A stretch of 64,000 nt of DNA from Streptomyces pseudovenezuelae (GCF_001513955.1 NZ_KQ948146.1:98476-162475); one strand, 5' to 3'; counted from the stretch's first letter, positions 8,601-18,695 are shown. A program made the numbers and translations. Notes: a model not told the origin generated them from the sequence alone.

Positions 8601-8885
8601 CACTCAGCCGTGCCGTCCTCGACGAACGGCTCGCGCTCCAGTGGAACCAGGCCCGGTCACCGTCGATGTGCAGCAGGAACTCAGGCACCGGACCGCTCGG
8701 CGCGACGAGCCGTTCATCGTGGGCCACCTCCCGAGCTCGCCCGCGAACAGCTCGCGCACACCGGCGAATCCGGGTTCCGCGGTGGGGCGGCCCGACAGCC
8801 ACGGGAAGTCGGCGTCGTCGATCAGGAGGTCCCCGACCGGCTCGTCGACACCACGTACCTGCCAGACCTCGCCTTCGAACCCCAC
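8600..8885 (-). pseudogene. Frameshifted remnant of a conserved Streptomyces hypothetical gene
   Basis: The first part reads well in one frame from GTG 8885 (LLIDDADFPWLSGRP, PGFAGVRELFAGEL). It then continues in a second frame as APSGPVPEFLLHIDGDRAWFHW and finally in a third as LEREPFVEDGTAE with a stop at 8600-8602. Together these recall a known uncharacterised streptomycete family ending in an EFLLHIDGD segment. At least two frameshifts, and probably a small deletion near residue 50, separate the pieces. Function unknown. It abuts the decayed tandem repeat, suggesting a locally unstable region. Confidence 0.7.
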
Positions 8886-8923
8886 CTGTCTCCCGCACTT
8901 AGCCGACGATCACCTGGACGAGC

Positions 8924-9820
8924 TCAGGCGGTGCCCGTCGGCTGGTAGTTGAGACGCTCCCGTACGACGGGATAGCCCGCCTTGGTGAAGTTCGCGGCCA
9001 TGGGGAAGTTCCCCCGGTCCGTGGCGCCGGTCACGAACTCGGCGCCCCGCTCGACCAGATGGTGGGTGCACTCGGCGAGCAGGTCGTAGGCGTAGCCGTG
9101 GCCGCGGTGTTCCGGCACGACCCCGATGAACCCGACGCAGGGCCCCGACGGGTTGTGCAGCGGAATGTGGGTGCCGACCGCCTCCCCCTGCGGGGTGTAG
9201 GCGATCCGCCACCACTCGCGGGGCGAGGGGCACCAGTGGAAGAAGTCGAGTTCCTCCTGGGCGGCCAGGTCGAATCCGCCCTCCTCGATGGCCTTGAGGG
9301 AGTGCGCGTCGAGAGTGGCGGAGTGGATGCGGCGCAGCAGGTCGAAGAAGACCGCGTCGTCCGGTTCGGGGCGGAACTCCAGGCGTCCGGGCCGCTCGGG
9401 CAGTCCGTGCTCCGGCGTCCACCGGTACAGGAGCCGCTCGACCAGGAGCTCGTGTCCGGCCTTGCGCATGGCGGTGAAGCGGGCCTCGGCTGCGGCCCGC
9501 AGCCGGGGGTCCTCGCGCCAGCCCACGGGCAGGTTGATCTCCAGCTCGACCTGCCAGGGCGCGGTGCGCAGGAGTTCGGCGCCGGCCTCCTCCTCCCCCT
9601 CGGCCACGTCGAACCAGTTGATGTTGAGGGGTGCGGTGTCGTCGGGGCCGCCCCACCAGGCGCCGCGTGCCACGACCTTGCCGTCGCGCAGGGCGACGCG
9701 CTTCCAGTCGGGGCGGTGCCGGGTGAGCCGGTGGGCCTCACGGGCGGCGAGCGGGTCGGGAAGCTCGTCGAAGAGGTGTGCTGTGCGCTCGTCGAGCGCG
9801 CGGATGACCAGATCGGTCAT
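8924..9820 (-). CDS. GNAT-family N-acetyltransferase
   Basis: A 298-residue protein whose C-terminal half carries the GNAT acetyl-CoA motif A (CVGFIGVVPEHRGHGYAYDLL) and the motif B-like TDRGNFPMAANFTKAGYPVV, where an asparagine contacts the cofactor. The N-terminal half (to about residue 150) is less conserved and may bind the substrate. The acceptor is unknown. ATG 9820 has GGAGG 9 nt upstream. A short reading frame with its own strong ribosome binding site (9864-9920) lies just upstream and could serve as a leader. Confidence 0.88.
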   Translation of the reverse strand: MTDLVIRALDERTAHLFDELPDPLAAREAHRLTRHRPDWKRVALRDGKVVARGAWWGGPDDTAPLNINWFDVAEGEEEAGAELLRTAPWQVELEINLPVGWREDPRLRAAAEARFTAMRKAGHELLVERLLYRWTPEHGLPERPGRLEFRPEPDDAVFFDLLRRIHSATLDAHSLKAIEEGGFDLAAQEELDFFHWCPSPREWWRIAYTPQGEAVGTHIPLHNPSGPCVGFIGVVPEHRGHGYAYDLLAECTHHLVERGAEFVTGATDRGNFPMAANFTKAGYPVVRERLNYQPTGTA

Positions 9821-9863
9821 GGGTGGATTCCTCCGGGATGCGTACTGCGTGGAGCGCTCCCGG

Positions 9864-9920
9864 TCAGGCGAAGCACGCCGGGGCCACGGAGAGGGAGCGC
9901 TGAAGTGGGGTGAACTGCAC
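9864..9920 (-). CDS. Possible 18-residue leader peptide upstream of the GNAT gene
   Basis: GTG at 9920 is preceded by GGAAGGAGG with an 8-nt gap and opens an 18-codon frame ending in TGA at 9864. The encoded peptide ends APACFA. The strong ribosome binding site, 43 bp before the GNAT start codon, is the only evidence. The site could instead belong to an overlapping frame (GTG at 9925) that reads into the GNAT gene as an N-terminal extension. Confidence 0.3.
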   Translation of the reverse strand: MQFTPLQRSLSVAPACFA

Positions 9921-10118
9921 GGCACTCGCCTCCTTCCGCTGGTCTCGGGGCGTGGACGCTCACGTTACGGGATCTCCGTTAGTGCCGTCCATCGGTTTTC
10001 GCGAGGTTCGTTCGGTCCTCGCGCCGCTGCTTAAACGGTTCTTAAGGCCGGGTTAAAGGCCGTCAGCTTCGTATACCGCGCCGGCCGCCGTCCGTACGAT
10101 CGGGCCTCGCCCACCGTG

Positions 10119-10132
10119 TGAGAGCGCTCTCA
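10119..10132 (+). promoter_or_regulatory. CebR/LacI-type operator upstream of the GH64 glucanase
   Basis: The perfect 14-bp palindrome TGAGAGCGCTCTCA lies 32 bp before the start of the glucanase gene. It differs at one position per half from the CebR consensus TGGGAGCGCTCCCA that controls beta-glucan and cellobiose genes in streptomycetes. A similar but imperfect palindrome is at 9850-9861. Confidence 0.75.
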
Positions 10133-10163
10133 AAGCTCTCGATTCTCCGAGGAGACCCCCCAC

Positions 10164-11351
10164 ATGACCCCTCGTCACCCACGCCGGCCGGCTCGCCGCA
10201 AGGTCCTCTTCGCCCTCGGCGGAGCGCTGGCGGCCGCCCCCGCCGCCGCACTGGCCCCCCACGCCTTCGCCGACGGCCACCGCACCACGGCGGCCGGGTC
10301 GCTGCCGTTGACCGTCGTCAACAACACCGGCGCCTTCGACAACGCGAACGTCCACGTCTACATCGTGGGCAACCAGGACGGCAGGCAGGTCCGTGTCACC
10401 CCGGACGGCACCCTCGCTCCGATCGCCCTCTCCGACAACGGCGCCGACGGTTACACCGACTACGCGATAGGCCTGGCCGCGAGCGGCGAGACCGATCTGG
10501 TCCTCCCCTACCTGTCCGGCCGTATCTACGTCTCCCTGGGCGCGAAGCTCAAGTTCAAGGTCGTCACCGACGGCAACGGCAACCCGGCCCTCCAGTACCC
10601 GGCCGGCTGGGTGGCCTCGGATCCCAACTACCCGGTGCTGCACGACTGCGCAGAGTTCACGTACAACGCGGCGGGCATGTTCTGCAACACGACCATGGTG
10701 GACATGTTCAGCGTGCCGCTGAGCATCCGGCTGACCGGCGCCCAGGACCAGACGACGGGCACCCTGCGCGCCGCCGGGCGGGCCGACGCCTTCGCCGCCG
10801 TGCGCCAGGTCGAGGAGTTCGCGCCGCTCGTCGTGGACGACACGCGTGTCATAGCGCCCGGTCACGGTCTGGACGCCGGCCTGTTCCCGGCGGACCATCT
10901 CGCGCCGTACATCGACGAGGTGTGGAGCACGTACACCGGCAAGGACCTGACCGTCACCACGAACGCCGGCACCTTCACCGGCCGGGTGCGCGGCGGGCAG
11001 CTGGTGTTCACCGGGCCCGCGCAGGTCTCTTTCACCCGGCCGTCGACCCGTGACGTGCTCTTCTGCGACGGCACGCTCGCCGCTCCCAACGACGGCACGA
11101 CAGGGCCGGTCGCCGCGGTGCTCGGGGCCGGGTTCAACCGCTCGACACTGGTGAGCTCCTCCGCGCAGCCGACCACCGACCCCGCCTCCTTCTACCGGGA
11201 CACGCTCACCAACCACTACGCCAAGGCCATGCACGAGGCCACGGCCGACGGCAAGGCGTACGGCTTCGCCTTCGACGACGTGGCCGACTTCGCCTCCTAC
11301 GTCCAGGACACCGCACCGACCGGGATCCGGCTGACGCTCACCCCGTTCTAG
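10164..11351 (+). CDS. Secreted beta-1,3-glucanase, glycoside hydrolase family 64
   Basis: A 395-residue enzyme of the GH64 laminaripentaose-producing type, which cleaves beta-1,3-glucan. The N terminus is a Tat signal (RRKVLF followed by ALGGALAAAPAAAL and cleavage near AFA-DG). The family core begins with LPLTVVNNTGAFDNANVHVY, and conserved segments such as CAEFTYNAAGMFCNTTMVDMF and YTGKDLTVTT follow. There is no carbohydrate-binding module. ATG 10164 follows a GAGGAGA ribosome binding site. A CebR-type operator 32 bp upstream indicates induction by a glucan-derived oligosaccharide. Confidence 0.92.
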   Translation: MTPRHPRRPARRKVLFALGGALAAAPAAALAPHAFADGHRTTAAGSLPLTVVNNTGAFDNANVHVYIVGNQDGRQVRVTPDGTLAPIALSDNGADGYTDYAIGLAASGETDLVLPYLSGRIYVSLGAKLKFKVVTDGNGNPALQYPAGWVASDPNYPVLHDCAEFTYNAAGMFCNTTMVDMFSVPLSIRLTGAQDQTTGTLRAAGRADAFAAVRQVEEFAPLVVDDTRVIAPGHGLDAGLFPADHLAPYIDEVWSTYTGKDLTVTTNAGTFTGRVRGGQLVFTGPAQVSFTRPSTRDVLFCDGTLAAPNDGTTGPVAAVLGAGFNRSTLVSSSAQPTTDPASFYRDTLTNHYAKAMHEATADGKAYGFAFDDVADFASYVQDTAPTGIRLTLTPF

Positions 11352-11398
11352 CCGCGGCTCGGGGTGCGGGGCCGGGCGGGTCGTAGCAGCGTGGTGGT

Positions 11399-12487
11399 GT
11401 GAGCGGAGTGCGCGACCGAAACCGGCGGAGCTGGCTGCGGGGCGCGCCGCCGCCCGGCTGGGTGCGGGTGCTGCCCGCCGCGATGCTGGCGGGGGTGTGC
11501 GCGGCCACCCTCGCGAGCCCGGATCCGCTCGACATCGGGTTCCTGCTCGGGGCCATCCCACCGCTGGCCGTGCTGTCGTACGGACCGCTGGCGACCGCCG
11601 TGCTCGGCGCGCTCGTCCTGGTCGTGCTGAACGTGCCCGCGTTCCGGCTGAACGATCCGGGCAGCACCGACCTGCTGACCGTCGGCTTCGTCGCGGCGCT
11701 GAGTGTGATCGTGTCGTTCGTGCGGAGCCGCCGGGACGCCCAGCTGGTGACCGAGCGGGCGGTCGCGGAGGCCGCGCAACGCGCCGTCGTGCCGCCGCTG
11801 CCCGAGCGGGTGGCGGCGGTGCGGTGTTCGGGGCTGTACCGGGCGGCGCAGAGCGGGACGCTGGTCGGGGGCGACTTCTTCGATGTGCGGGAGGGGCCCT
11901 GCGGGGTGCGGGCGGTGATGGGTGACGTGCAGGGGCACGGGCTGTCGGCCGTCGCCACCGTCGCCTCCCTGCTGGGAGCCTTCCGGGAGGCGGTGCTGGA
12001 CCGGCCGGATCCCGAGTCGGTGGTCGCGCGACTGGACCGCCGGCTGGTGGTGGACTCCGCGGCCGTACGGCACTCGGAGCTGTTCGCGACGGCGGTGGTG
12101 CTGGAGTTCGGCGCCGACGCGACGGCGGTGCGGATCGTCGCCTGCGGGCAGCCAGGCCCGGTCCTGCTGCGCGACGGTCTGGCCGTGGCACTCGACGTCC
12201 CGGTGGGCACCCCGCTGGGCCTGGGCCTGGCCGACGCCTCACCACCGGCCGGGGTCACGGTCCCGCTGCGGGCCGGTGACCGGCTCTTCCTGGCCTCGGA
12301 CGGCGTCTGGGAGGCACGCGACGCCTCCGGGGCCTTCTATCCGCTGCTCGACCGGATCACCGGGTTCCCGGGTGACCTCCCGGAGCTCGTCGAGCGGGTG
12401 TGGTCCGACCTCGTGCGCTACGCCCCGGAGCTCCAGGACGACGTCACGATGCTCGTTCTCGCGCCGGCCGTCCCGGAGTCCCGCTGA
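11399..12487 (+). CDS. Membrane PP2C/SpoIIE-type serine phosphatase
   Basis: A 362-residue protein with several N-terminal transmembrane segments (about residues 20-105). These are followed by a short cytoplasmic linker and a SpoIIE phosphatase domain: [11 protein letters not shown] and [16 protein letters not shown] supply the metal-binding aspartates, and [13 protein letters not shown] and [10 protein letters not shown] follow. These phosphatases typically dephosphorylate anti-sigma-factor antagonists. GTG 11399 is the best start. It ends inside the 3' end of the convergent MMPL gene, a 44-bp overlap. Confidence 0.9.
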   Translation: MSGVRDRNRRSWLRGAPPPGWVRVLPAAMLAGVCAATLASPDPLDIGFLLGAIPPLAVLSYGPLATAVLGALVLVVLNVPAFRLNDPGSTDLLTVGFVAALSVIVSFVRSRRDAQLVTERAVAEAAQRAVVPPLPERVAAVRCSGLYRAAQSGTLVGGDFFDVREGPCGVRAVMGDVQGHGLSAVATVASLLGAFREAVLDRPDPESVVARLDRRLVVDSAAVRHSELFATAVVLEFGADATAVRIVACGQPGPVLLRDGLAVALDVPVGTPLGLGLADASPPAGVTVPLRAGDRLFLASDGVWEARDASGAFYPLLDRITGFPGDLPELVERVWSDLVRYAPELQDDVTMLVLAPAVPESR

Positions 12488-14693
12488 CCGACTCGTCCGC
12501 GTCCTGCTCCCCCTCGGCGTCGATGTGCGGCAGGATCCGGTCGAGCCACCGGGGTGTCCACCAGGCGTGCGGGCCCAGCAGGGTCATCACCGCCGGGACC
12601 ATGAGCAGCCGTACGACGGTCGCGTCGATCAGCACGCTCACCGCGAGGCCCAGTCCGAGCATCTTGACCACAATGTTGTCGCTGACGATGAACGCGGCGA
12701 AGACGCTCACCATGATCAGGGCCGCGCAGGTGATGACCCGGGCGGTGATCTCCAGGGCGTGGGCCACGGAGGCCTTGGCGTCCCCGGTGCGCAGCCAGGC
12801 CTCGTGCACCCGGGAGAGCAGGAAGATCTCGTAGTCCATGCTCAGGCCGAAGATGATCGCGAACATCATCATCGGCACATAGCTCTCGATGGGCACCTTG
12901 CCGGAGACGCCGAGCGCGGGACCGCCCCAGCCCCACTGGAAGACGGCGACCACCACGCCGTAGGAGGCCGCGATCGACAGGATGTTGAGGACGGCCGCCT
13001 TCACCGCGACGAGCAGGCCGCGGAAGACCGCGAGGATGATCAGGAAGGCCAGGGCGACGACCACGCCGATGATCAGGGGCAGCCGGCTGGAGACGATGTC
13101 CCGGAAGTCGACCTGGGCGGCCGTCGTGCCGGTGACGTATCCCTTGGCGTCGGTGCCGGCGACCGCGGCGGGCAGTGTGGTGTCGACCAGTCGGTTGGTG
13201 AGGTCCGTCGTGGTGGCGCTCTGCGGGGACTGCTTGGAGTAGACGGTGGCGATCAGGACGTCCCCGTCCTTGGTGGGCGTCAGCTGGGTCACCACGGCCG
13301 CGCCGGACACGCCGTCGAGGGTCTTCTGCGCGGTGGAGGACAGCGCCGAGCGCTGGGAGGACGACACGGACGTCTGGTCGATGACGACGGTGAGCGGGCC
13401 GTTGGAGCCGGGGCCGAAGGCGTCGGTCATCAGGTCGTAGGCCCGCCGGTCGGTGAAGGAGGTGGGGTCGGCGCCGTCGCCGATGTGGCCCAGCTGGAGG
13501 GAGAAGACCGGGATGGCGAGGACGACGACGGCCGTCACGCCCGCCGCCAGGTAGCGCCACGGCCGTCGCTCGACCCGCTGGGCGTACCGGTGCCAGGTCC
13601 CCTGCGCGGTCTCGCCCCCGGCCGCGCCGGTCTCGGCGACCGGCTCGCGCACCCGGTAGCGGTCGATCCGCTTGCCGATCAGGCCCAGCAGGGCCGGGAC
13701 CAGGGTGAGGGCGCCCAGGACGGCGGAGACGACCGTCACGGCGGCGGCGAGACCGAGTTTCCCGATGAACGACACCCCGGACGCGGACAGCCCGGCCAGG
13801 GCGATGATCACTGTGCAGCCGGAGACCAGGACGGCCCGCCCGCTGGTGGCGGTGGCCCCGCCCGCCGCGCTCACCGGGTCCTTCCCGTCCATCAGGCTCT
13901 GCCGGTGGCGGGTGATCTGGAAGAGCGCGTAGTCGATCCCGACGCCCAGTCCGATCATCGTGGCCAGCGTGGGCGAGACGGTGGCGAACGTGAACGCCGA
14001 GGCCAGCAGCCCCAGGCACGCGAGCCCCCCGATCACGCTGATCAGCGCGGTGACCAGGGGGATTCCGGCGGCGATGACACTGCCGAAGCCCACCAGCAGC
14101 ACGACGATCGCCACGGCGAAGCCGATCAGTTCGCTCACCCGGTCGTCGGCGGCGGGCCGTGCGAGTTCGCCGAGGGGTCCGCCGTACTCCACGTCGGCCC
14201 CGGCCGCGCGCAGCGGGTGCACGGCGTTGTCGACGCCGTGCAGGTAGCCGTCACCCAGGGTCGAGGGCTGGACGTCGAAGCGGACCGTGATGTACGCCGT
14301 CTTGCCGTCCGAGGACAGCGGACCGACCTTCGAGGCGGGCGTGGACAGCGGGTTCTGCGCCGACAGGACGTGCGGCAGCTTCTGGAGATCGGTGACGGCC
14401 GTGGACATCTGCGAGCTGAGCGAGGAGAGCGCCTTGTCACCGTCGTGCAGCACGATCTGGCTGCTGTAGCCGCCGGCGGCCGGATCGTGCTTCTTCAGCA
14501 CGTCGAGGCCTTCCTGCGACTGGACTCCGGGCAGGGAGAAGTTGTCGGAGTAGTCCCCGCCGAAGGAACGGTTCAGGGTCTGCAGGGCGACCAGCGCCAC
14601 GAGCCAGGCCACCAGCACGATCACGAAGTGCCGGGCGCACCACTCCCCCAGCCTGCGCAGACCACCCTTGGGACTGTTTCGCGTACTGGCCAT
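12444..14693 (-). CDS. MMPL/RND-family membrane transporter
   Basis: A 749-residue transporter with the MmpL layout: an N-terminal helix ([16 protein letters not shown]), a large external loop (residues about 45-190), a block of helices including the [19 protein letters not shown] proton-relay segment, a second external loop and a second helix block with [19 protein letters not shown]. Members export lipids, siderophores or drugs using the proton gradient. ATG 14693 is preceded by GGGAAG. The 3' end overlaps the convergent phosphatase gene by 44 bp. No regulator is adjacent. Confidence 0.93.
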   Translation of the reverse strand: MASTRNSPKGGLRRLGEWCARHFVIVLVAWLVALVALQTLNRSFGGDYSDNFSLPGVQSQEGLDVLKKHDPAAGGYSSQIVLHDGDKALSSLSSQMSTAVTDLQKLPHVLSAQNPLSTPASKVGPLSSDGKTAYITVRFDVQPSTLGDGYLHGVDNAVHPLRAAGADVEYGGPLGELARPAADDRVSELIGFAVAIVVLLVGFGSVIAAGIPLVTALISVIGGLACLGLLASAFTFATVSPTLATMIGLGVGIDYALFQITRHRQSLMDGKDPVSAAGGATATSGRAVLVSGCTVIIALAGLSASGVSFIGKLGLAAAVTVVSAVLGALTLVPALLGLIGKRIDRYRVREPVAETGAAGGETAQGTWHRYAQRVERRPWRYLAAGVTAVVVLAIPVFSLQLGHIGDGADPTSFTDRRAYDLMTDAFGPGSNGPLTVVIDQTSVSSSQRSALSSTAQKTLDGVSGAAVVTQLTPTKDGDVLIATVYSKQSPQSATTTDLTNRLVDTTLPAAVAGTDAKGYVTGTTAAQVDFRDIVSSRLPLIIGVVVALAFLIILAVFRGLLVAVKAAVLNILSIAASYGVVVAVFQWGWGGPALGVSGKVPIESYVPMMMFAIIFGLSMDYEIFLLSRVHEAWLRTGDAKASVAHALEITARVITCAALIMVSVFAAFIVSDNIVVKMLGLGLAVSVLIDATVVRLLMVPAVMTLLGPHAWWTPRWLDRILPHIDAEGEQDADESVSGTPGRPARERAS

Positions 14694-14873
14694 GGCATCG
14701 TCTTCCCTGCCGTACCCGGGAAAGCAGTACTCCCATTACACGCCTTTCCGATCATCCAGGCATCCCGGATATATCCAGCCCTTCGGGATGCAGGGTCGGC
14801 CCGGGCGTTGAATGGTGATATCGGACCCGTTGACACCACCGGGACCACAGCGATCCGGATCCGAGGAGCACTC

Positions 14874-15080
14874 ATGCCGACGTCACAGCCCGACGTGTCC
14901 GGGCCGTCCGAGGACCGCGCCACCCCGGACGACCTGCTCCACGCCCGTACCGGCACCGAAGTGTCGCCGGAGGACGTCGTCCTTGCCTCGGGCAAGGACA
15001 TCACCCCGCACAGCCTCGAATGGGCCCGGCGCAAGCTGGCCGCGGAGGGCCCGGCAGCGCTCGACAAGCTGCTTCCCTAG
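14874..15080 (+). CDS. Small conserved hypothetical protein
   Basis: A 68-residue soluble protein with the segment DDLLHARTGTEVSPEDVVLASGKDI, then ITPHSLEWARRKLAAEG. It is small, acidic at its N terminus and predicted helical at its C terminus. Function unknown; similar short proteins occur widely in Streptomyces as far as I recall. ATG 14874 follows GAGGAG with a 6-nt gap. It is divergent from the MMPL gene and convergent with the sulfite-oxidase-like gene, from which it is separated by a strong hairpin. Confidence 0.75.
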   Translation: MPTSQPDVSGPSEDRATPDDLLHARTGTEVSPEDVVLASGKDITPHSLEWARRKLAAEGPAALDKLLP

Positions 15081-15092
15081 CCACGACCGGGT

Positions 15093-15118
15093 GCTCGGCT
15101 GCCCCCGGGCAGCCGAGC
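15093..15118. terminator. Bidirectional hairpin terminator
   Basis: A perfect inverted repeat, GCTCGGCTGCCC (15093-15104) pairing with GGGCAGCCGAGC (15107-15118), lies between two convergent genes ending at 15080 and 15150. Confidence 0.85.
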
Positions 15119-15149
15119 GCGCACGGCGACGACGGCGTCGTGCGGTTCC

Positions 15150-16289
15150 TCAGCGCCCCGGTTGGGTGAACTCCTCGTCCAGGCAGAGCACATCGACCCG
15201 CTGCACGAGGTTGTTGGCGAAGCCGCCCCGGTTCCAGGGCTGTTCCAGCGGCTGGGTGTGCCCCTCGGCGTCGGTGGCCCGCGCGCTGAGCACGAACTCC
15301 CCCGGTTCCGCACGCCAGTTGAAGCGCCAGCGCCGCCATGCCCACGGGTGACCGGTGTCCGGTTCGAGGTCCGCCCGGTGCCAGGAGCGTCCCGCGTCCG
15401 TGCTGACCTCGGCCCGGGTCACCGGCGCACGCCCCGACCAGGCACGCCCCTCCAGTGTCACCGTGCCGGGCCGGACCACGCGGGTCCGCGACATGAAGTC
15501 CGGGAATCCGGGCGGGACGAGCAGGGCGCGCGGCGCGATCCGGGTGACCGGCTCGCCCTCGTCCCCCGCGTCCTGGCGGAGCCGGTAGGCGACGGCCTGC
15601 TGGAACCCGGTGAACGGCGTGTCGGTGACGGTGATCTCGCGCAGCCACTTCACCTGGGCCATGCCGTACCAGCCGGGCACGACGAGCCGGAACGGCCGGC
15701 CGTGCTGCGGCGGCAGCGGGACGCCGTTCATCTCGTAGGCCACCAGCACCTCGGGGTCGGTGCCGGTGGCCACGTCGAGGGGCAGGGCCCGCTGGTAGTC
15801 CTGTTCGACACCGCGCTCCACCCCGTGGTCGGCGCCGGTGCACACCACGTCGACGGCATCGGGCTCCGCTCCGGCCGCGGCGAGCAGCAGTCGCAGCGGC
15901 ACTCCGGTCCACTCGGCGGTGCCGACGGCCTCGACCAGCCAGGGCTGGCTGACCGGGCGGGGCGCGAGCAGGGCCCGGCCGTTGCCCGCACACTCCAGCG
16001 TGACCCGCGTGGTGACCTGGGGAAGGGCCCGCAGGTCGGCCAGGGTCAGGGTGAGCGGACGGCGGACCCGGCCGCCGAGGGCCAGTTGCCAGGGGGCGTC
16101 CTCGGGGACGTACGGGATGTCGTAGTGCGTGAGGACGTAGTGCAGACCCGGCGGGGTGAGGTCGTGGCGCATCGCTTCGAGCGGCAGGCCGTGGTTGCGG
16201 GTGGCGAGCGCCAGTTCGTCCCGGCCGATGCCCTCGTCGGGGGCGGCGATCCGGGCCGGGGTGCTGGTGTCGGCGAGTCGGTGACCCAT
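15150..16289 (-). CDS. Sulfite-oxidase-like molybdopterin oxidoreductase
   Basis: A 379-residue enzyme of the sulfite oxidase superfamily. The molybdopterin domain carries the Mo-ligand cysteine in TLECAGNGR (Cys100), with cofactor-binding segments such as [12 protein letters not shown] and [21 protein letters not shown]. The C-terminal dimerisation domain (about residues 250-375) contains [19 protein letters not shown] and [12 protein letters not shown]. No signal peptide or haem domain is seen, so it is probably cytoplasmic. The physiological substrate is unknown. ATG 16289 was used as the start. Confidence 0.9.
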   Translation of the reverse strand: MGHRLADTSTPARIAAPDEGIGRDELALATRNHGLPLEAMRHDLTPPGLHYVLTHYDIPYVPEDAPWQLALGGRVRRPLTLTLADLRALPQVTTRVTLECAGNGRALLAPRPVSQPWLVEAVGTAEWTGVPLRLLLAAAGAEPDAVDVVCTGADHGVERGVEQDYQRALPLDVATGTDPEVLVAYEMNGVPLPPQHGRPFRLVVPGWYGMAQVKWLREITVTDTPFTGFQQAVAYRLRQDAGDEGEPVTRIAPRALLVPPGFPDFMSRTRVVRPGTVTLEGRAWSGRAPVTRAEVSTDAGRSWHRADLEPDTGHPWAWRRWRFNWRAEPGEFVLSARATDAEGHTQPLEQPWNRGGFANNLVQRVDVLCLDEEFTQPGR

Positions 16290-16444
16290 GGCCGTATTGT
16301 CCCGCGGTCCGCCGGGGCTGTCGCGGTCTGCGGCACATTTCCGGCAGGCGGCGGCAACTCCCCGCGTCCTGTGCCGATACGGAGTTCGAACGGATTGCCG
16401 CCCGCCCTATCGGAAGGGGCCCCGCGACTGCCAGACTTCCGAGG

Positions 16445-17848
16445 GTGCCCGACTTCGACATGCTTGTCATCGGATCAGGTCCGGGTGGCCAGAAGGCCGC
16501 CATCGCCGCGGCCAAGCTGGGCCGCCGGGTCGCCGTCGTCGACCGCCCCGACATGGTCGGCGGGGTCTCCATCCACACCGGCACCATCCCCTCCAAGACC
16601 CTGCGCGAGGCGGTGCTGTACCTGACCGGCCTCACCCAGCGCGATCTGTACGGCCAGAGCTACCGGCTCAAGGAGGACATCACCGTCTCCGACCTGACCG
16701 CGCGCACCCAGCACGTGGTCGGCCGCGAGGTCGACGTGATCCGCAGCCAGCTCTCCCGCAACCACATCGCCCTCCACGCCGGCACCGGCCGTTTCGTGGA
16801 CCCGCACACCGTCGCCCTGCGCGAGGTCACCGGTCACGAACGGCTGCTCAGCGCGGAGAACATCATCATCGCCACCGGTACCCGCCCGGCACGGCCGGAC
16901 AGTGTCGAGTTCGACGGCCGCACGATCATGGACTCCGACAACGTCCTCGCTCTCGAACGCGTCCCGCGCTCCATGGTCATCGTCGGCGCCGGGGTCATCG
17001 GGATGGAGTACGCCTCCATGTTCGCCGCGCTCGGCAGCAAGGTGACGGTCGTCGAGAAGCGGCCCGGAATGCTCGACATCTGTGACGTCGAGGTCATCGA
17101 GGCGCTGAAGTACCACCTGCGGGACCTCGCGGTGACGTTCCGGTTCGGTGAGACCGTCGCCGCGGTCGAGCGCCACCCGCGGGGCACGCTGACCATCCTG
17201 GAGAGCGGCAAGAAGATCCCGGCCGACGCCGTGATGTACTCCGCCGGCCGGCAGGGCCTGACCGACGAACTCGATCTGGACAAGGCCGGGTTGACCGCCG
17301 ACCGGCGCGGCCGGATCACGGTCGACGAGCACTACCGCACCGAGGTGCCGCACATCTACGCCGTGGGGGACGTGATCGGCTTCCCGGCGCTGGCGGCGAC
17401 CGCCATGGAACAGGGCAGGTCGGCCGCCTACCACGCCTTCGGCGAACCGGTCGGGCAGATGCAACGCCTGCAGCCCATCGGCATCTACACCATCCCCGAG
17501 ATCAGCTTCGTCGGGCGCACCGAGGACCAGCTCACCGAGGACAGCGTGCCCTTCGAGGTCGGCATCTCCCGGTACCGCGAGCTCGCCCGCGGCCAGATCA
17601 TCGGGGACTCCCACGGCATGCTGAAACTGCTGGTCTCCCCCGAGGACCGCACCTTGCTGGGGGTGCACTGCTTCGGCACCGGGGCCACCGAGCTGATCCA
17701 CATCGGTCAGACCGTGATGGGCTGCGGCGGCACGGTCGACTACCTGGTCGACGCGGTGTTCAACTACCCGACGCTGGCGGAGTCCTACAAGGTCGCGGCC
17801 CTGGACGCCACCAACAAACTCCGCCAGATCGACCGCATCGGGGACTGA
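16445..17848 (+). CDS. sthA: Si-specific NAD(P)+ transhydrogenase (soluble pyridine nucleotide transhydrogenase)
   Basis: A 467-residue flavoprotein that moves hydride between NADPH and NAD+ in the cytoplasm. The FAD-binding [17 protein letters not shown] is at residues 10-26. The region of the redox disulfide in related enzymes reads [17 protein letters not shown], with no cysteine pair, which is diagnostic of SthA rather than lipoamide dehydrogenase. The NAD(P)-binding motif is [20 protein letters not shown], and the second FAD motif is [14 protein letters not shown]. The C-terminal dimerisation domain is complete. GTG 16445 is the start. Confidence 0.92.
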   Translation: MPDFDMLVIGSGPGGQKAAIAAAKLGRRVAVVDRPDMVGGVSIHTGTIPSKTLREAVLYLTGLTQRDLYGQSYRLKEDITVSDLTARTQHVVGREVDVIRSQLSRNHIALHAGTGRFVDPHTVALREVTGHERLLSAENIIIATGTRPARPDSVEFDGRTIMDSDNVLALERVPRSMVIVGAGVIGMEYASMFAALGSKVTVVEKRPGMLDICDVEVIEALKYHLRDLAVTFRFGETVAAVERHPRGTLTILESGKKIPADAVMYSAGRQGLTDELDLDKAGLTADRRGRITVDEHYRTEVPHIYAVGDVIGFPALAATAMEQGRSAAYHAFGEPVGQMQRLQPIGIYTIPEISFVGRTEDQLTEDSVPFEVGISRYRELARGQIIGDSHGMLKLLVSPEDRTLLGVHCFGTGATELIHIGQTVMGCGGTVDYLVDAVFNYPTLAESYKVAALDATNKLRQIDRIGD

Positions 17849-17853
17849 CCCCG

Positions 17854-18336
17854 TCAGAGGTCCGCGGGGTCCTCGACCACGTGCACGGCGGCCTCCTCGG
17901 CGCCGGCCGCGCCCGCGTCGATGCCCACGTCGGTGGCCACCTCGTCCTTCGTGGTGGTCGGGTGGGCGCCCTCGTCGGGGGCGACGAGGCGTCCGGCGCG
18001 GTCGGCTCCGGCCTGCGGGTCGACCGGTTCGCCCTCCCCGCCGGGCACGTCGCCGATCTCGTCGCCGAGGGGCGCGGCCGCCTCGGGGAGCTCCTGGGCG
18101 AGGCGTTCGTCGAGGGTCTCGCCCTCGTGCTGTTCGGCGGCGGTGGTGCCGTGCCGGGTGACGCCGAGGGGCTTCTCCGGCGGCGAGTAGCCCTCGTCGA
18201 GGGTGTCGTCGTAGGTCCGTTCGTCGACGGCGTCCTGGAGGTCCAGCGGCGCCGCGTCCTCCTGCTCCTCGTTGGTTCCGGTGGGCTGGTAGGCGTCGTC
18301 GGCCATCGGCTCGGCAGGTGTCGGTTCGGTGCCCAT
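17854..18336 (-). CDS. DUF5709 family acidic hypothetical protein
   Basis: A 160-residue, strongly acidic, low-complexity protein containing the DUF5709 hallmark YDDTLDEGYSPPEKPLGVTR followed by ETLDERLAQELPE. It is probably largely disordered and cytoplasmic. The family is widespread in actinobacteria without known function. ATG 18336 has GGGAGG 7 nt upstream. It converges on the sthA gene with only 5 bp between stop codons, and the short GACCCCG / CGGGGTC inverted repeat across the junction may act as a terminator. Confidence 0.82.
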   Translation of the reverse strand: MGTEPTPAEPMADDAYQPTGTNEEQEDAAPLDLQDAVDERTYDDTLDEGYSPPEKPLGVTRHGTTAAEQHEGETLDERLAQELPEAAAPLGDEIGDVPGGEGEPVDPQAGADRAGRLVAPDEGAHPTTTKDEVATDVGIDAGAAGAEEAAVHVVEDPADL

Positions 18337-18695
18337 GGGCTGCCTCCCTCGCGCGTCGCGTACGGTTCCGTGCGGTGTCCCGATCCGCGTTTCCCCGTAT
18401 GCGCTCCCCAACCTCAAAAGGCTGCCGGAGTAAGGCATTCCACAGCCGGAAGGTTACCCCCCAGTTAATCTTGAAGGGTCAAGGAATAGGGCTATCATCA
18501 CTCGCACACACGGAGTGACCGGCCGTCCACGCAGCGGTCGTACGGTCGTCCGCGCCCCCTTAATCCCTCCCTTCACGCCGCCCCTGCCCGAGGCCATCCC
18601 TCTCGAGGTCCGGAGCGGAGCCACCCCCCCCACCTCCTTTTGCGCCGTACGGTCCCCTCCGCCGTGCGTCGTGCCCTACGGAAAGCAGCACAACC
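18337..18695. other. Intergenic region carrying the permease promoter
   Basis: A 359-bp divergent region. The minus-strand part supplies the DUF5709 gene. The only clear promoter is for the plus strand at 18471-18498. The remaining roughly 200-bp leader before the permease start has no recognised structure. Confidence 0.5.
18471..18498 (+). promoter_or_regulatory. Candidate promoter for the permease operon
   Basis: TTGAAG (18471-18476) and TATCAT (18493-18498) are separated by 16 bp in a locally AT-rich stretch, about 190 bp upstream of the permease start. Confidence 0.5.

Larger units (their letters stand above)
9821..10163. other. Divergent intergenic region between GNAT and GH64 genes
   Basis: A 343-bp region. 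On the left it holds a possible 18-codon leader for the GNAT gene and a GGAGCGCTCC palindrome (9851-9860). In the middle is a relatively AT-rich patch with repeated TTAA words (10030-10060). On the right is the LacI-type operator of the GH64 gene. No other gene is seen. Confidence 0.6.

Noticed and set aside
11922-15080. Very long plus-strand frame
   Set aside because: It runs across the SpoIIE gene in the wrong frame and antisense to the MMPL gene; only the last 68 codons form a real small gene.
16370-16410. tRNA-like TTCGAAC word
   Set aside because: No acceptor stem or anticodon arm can be built around it.
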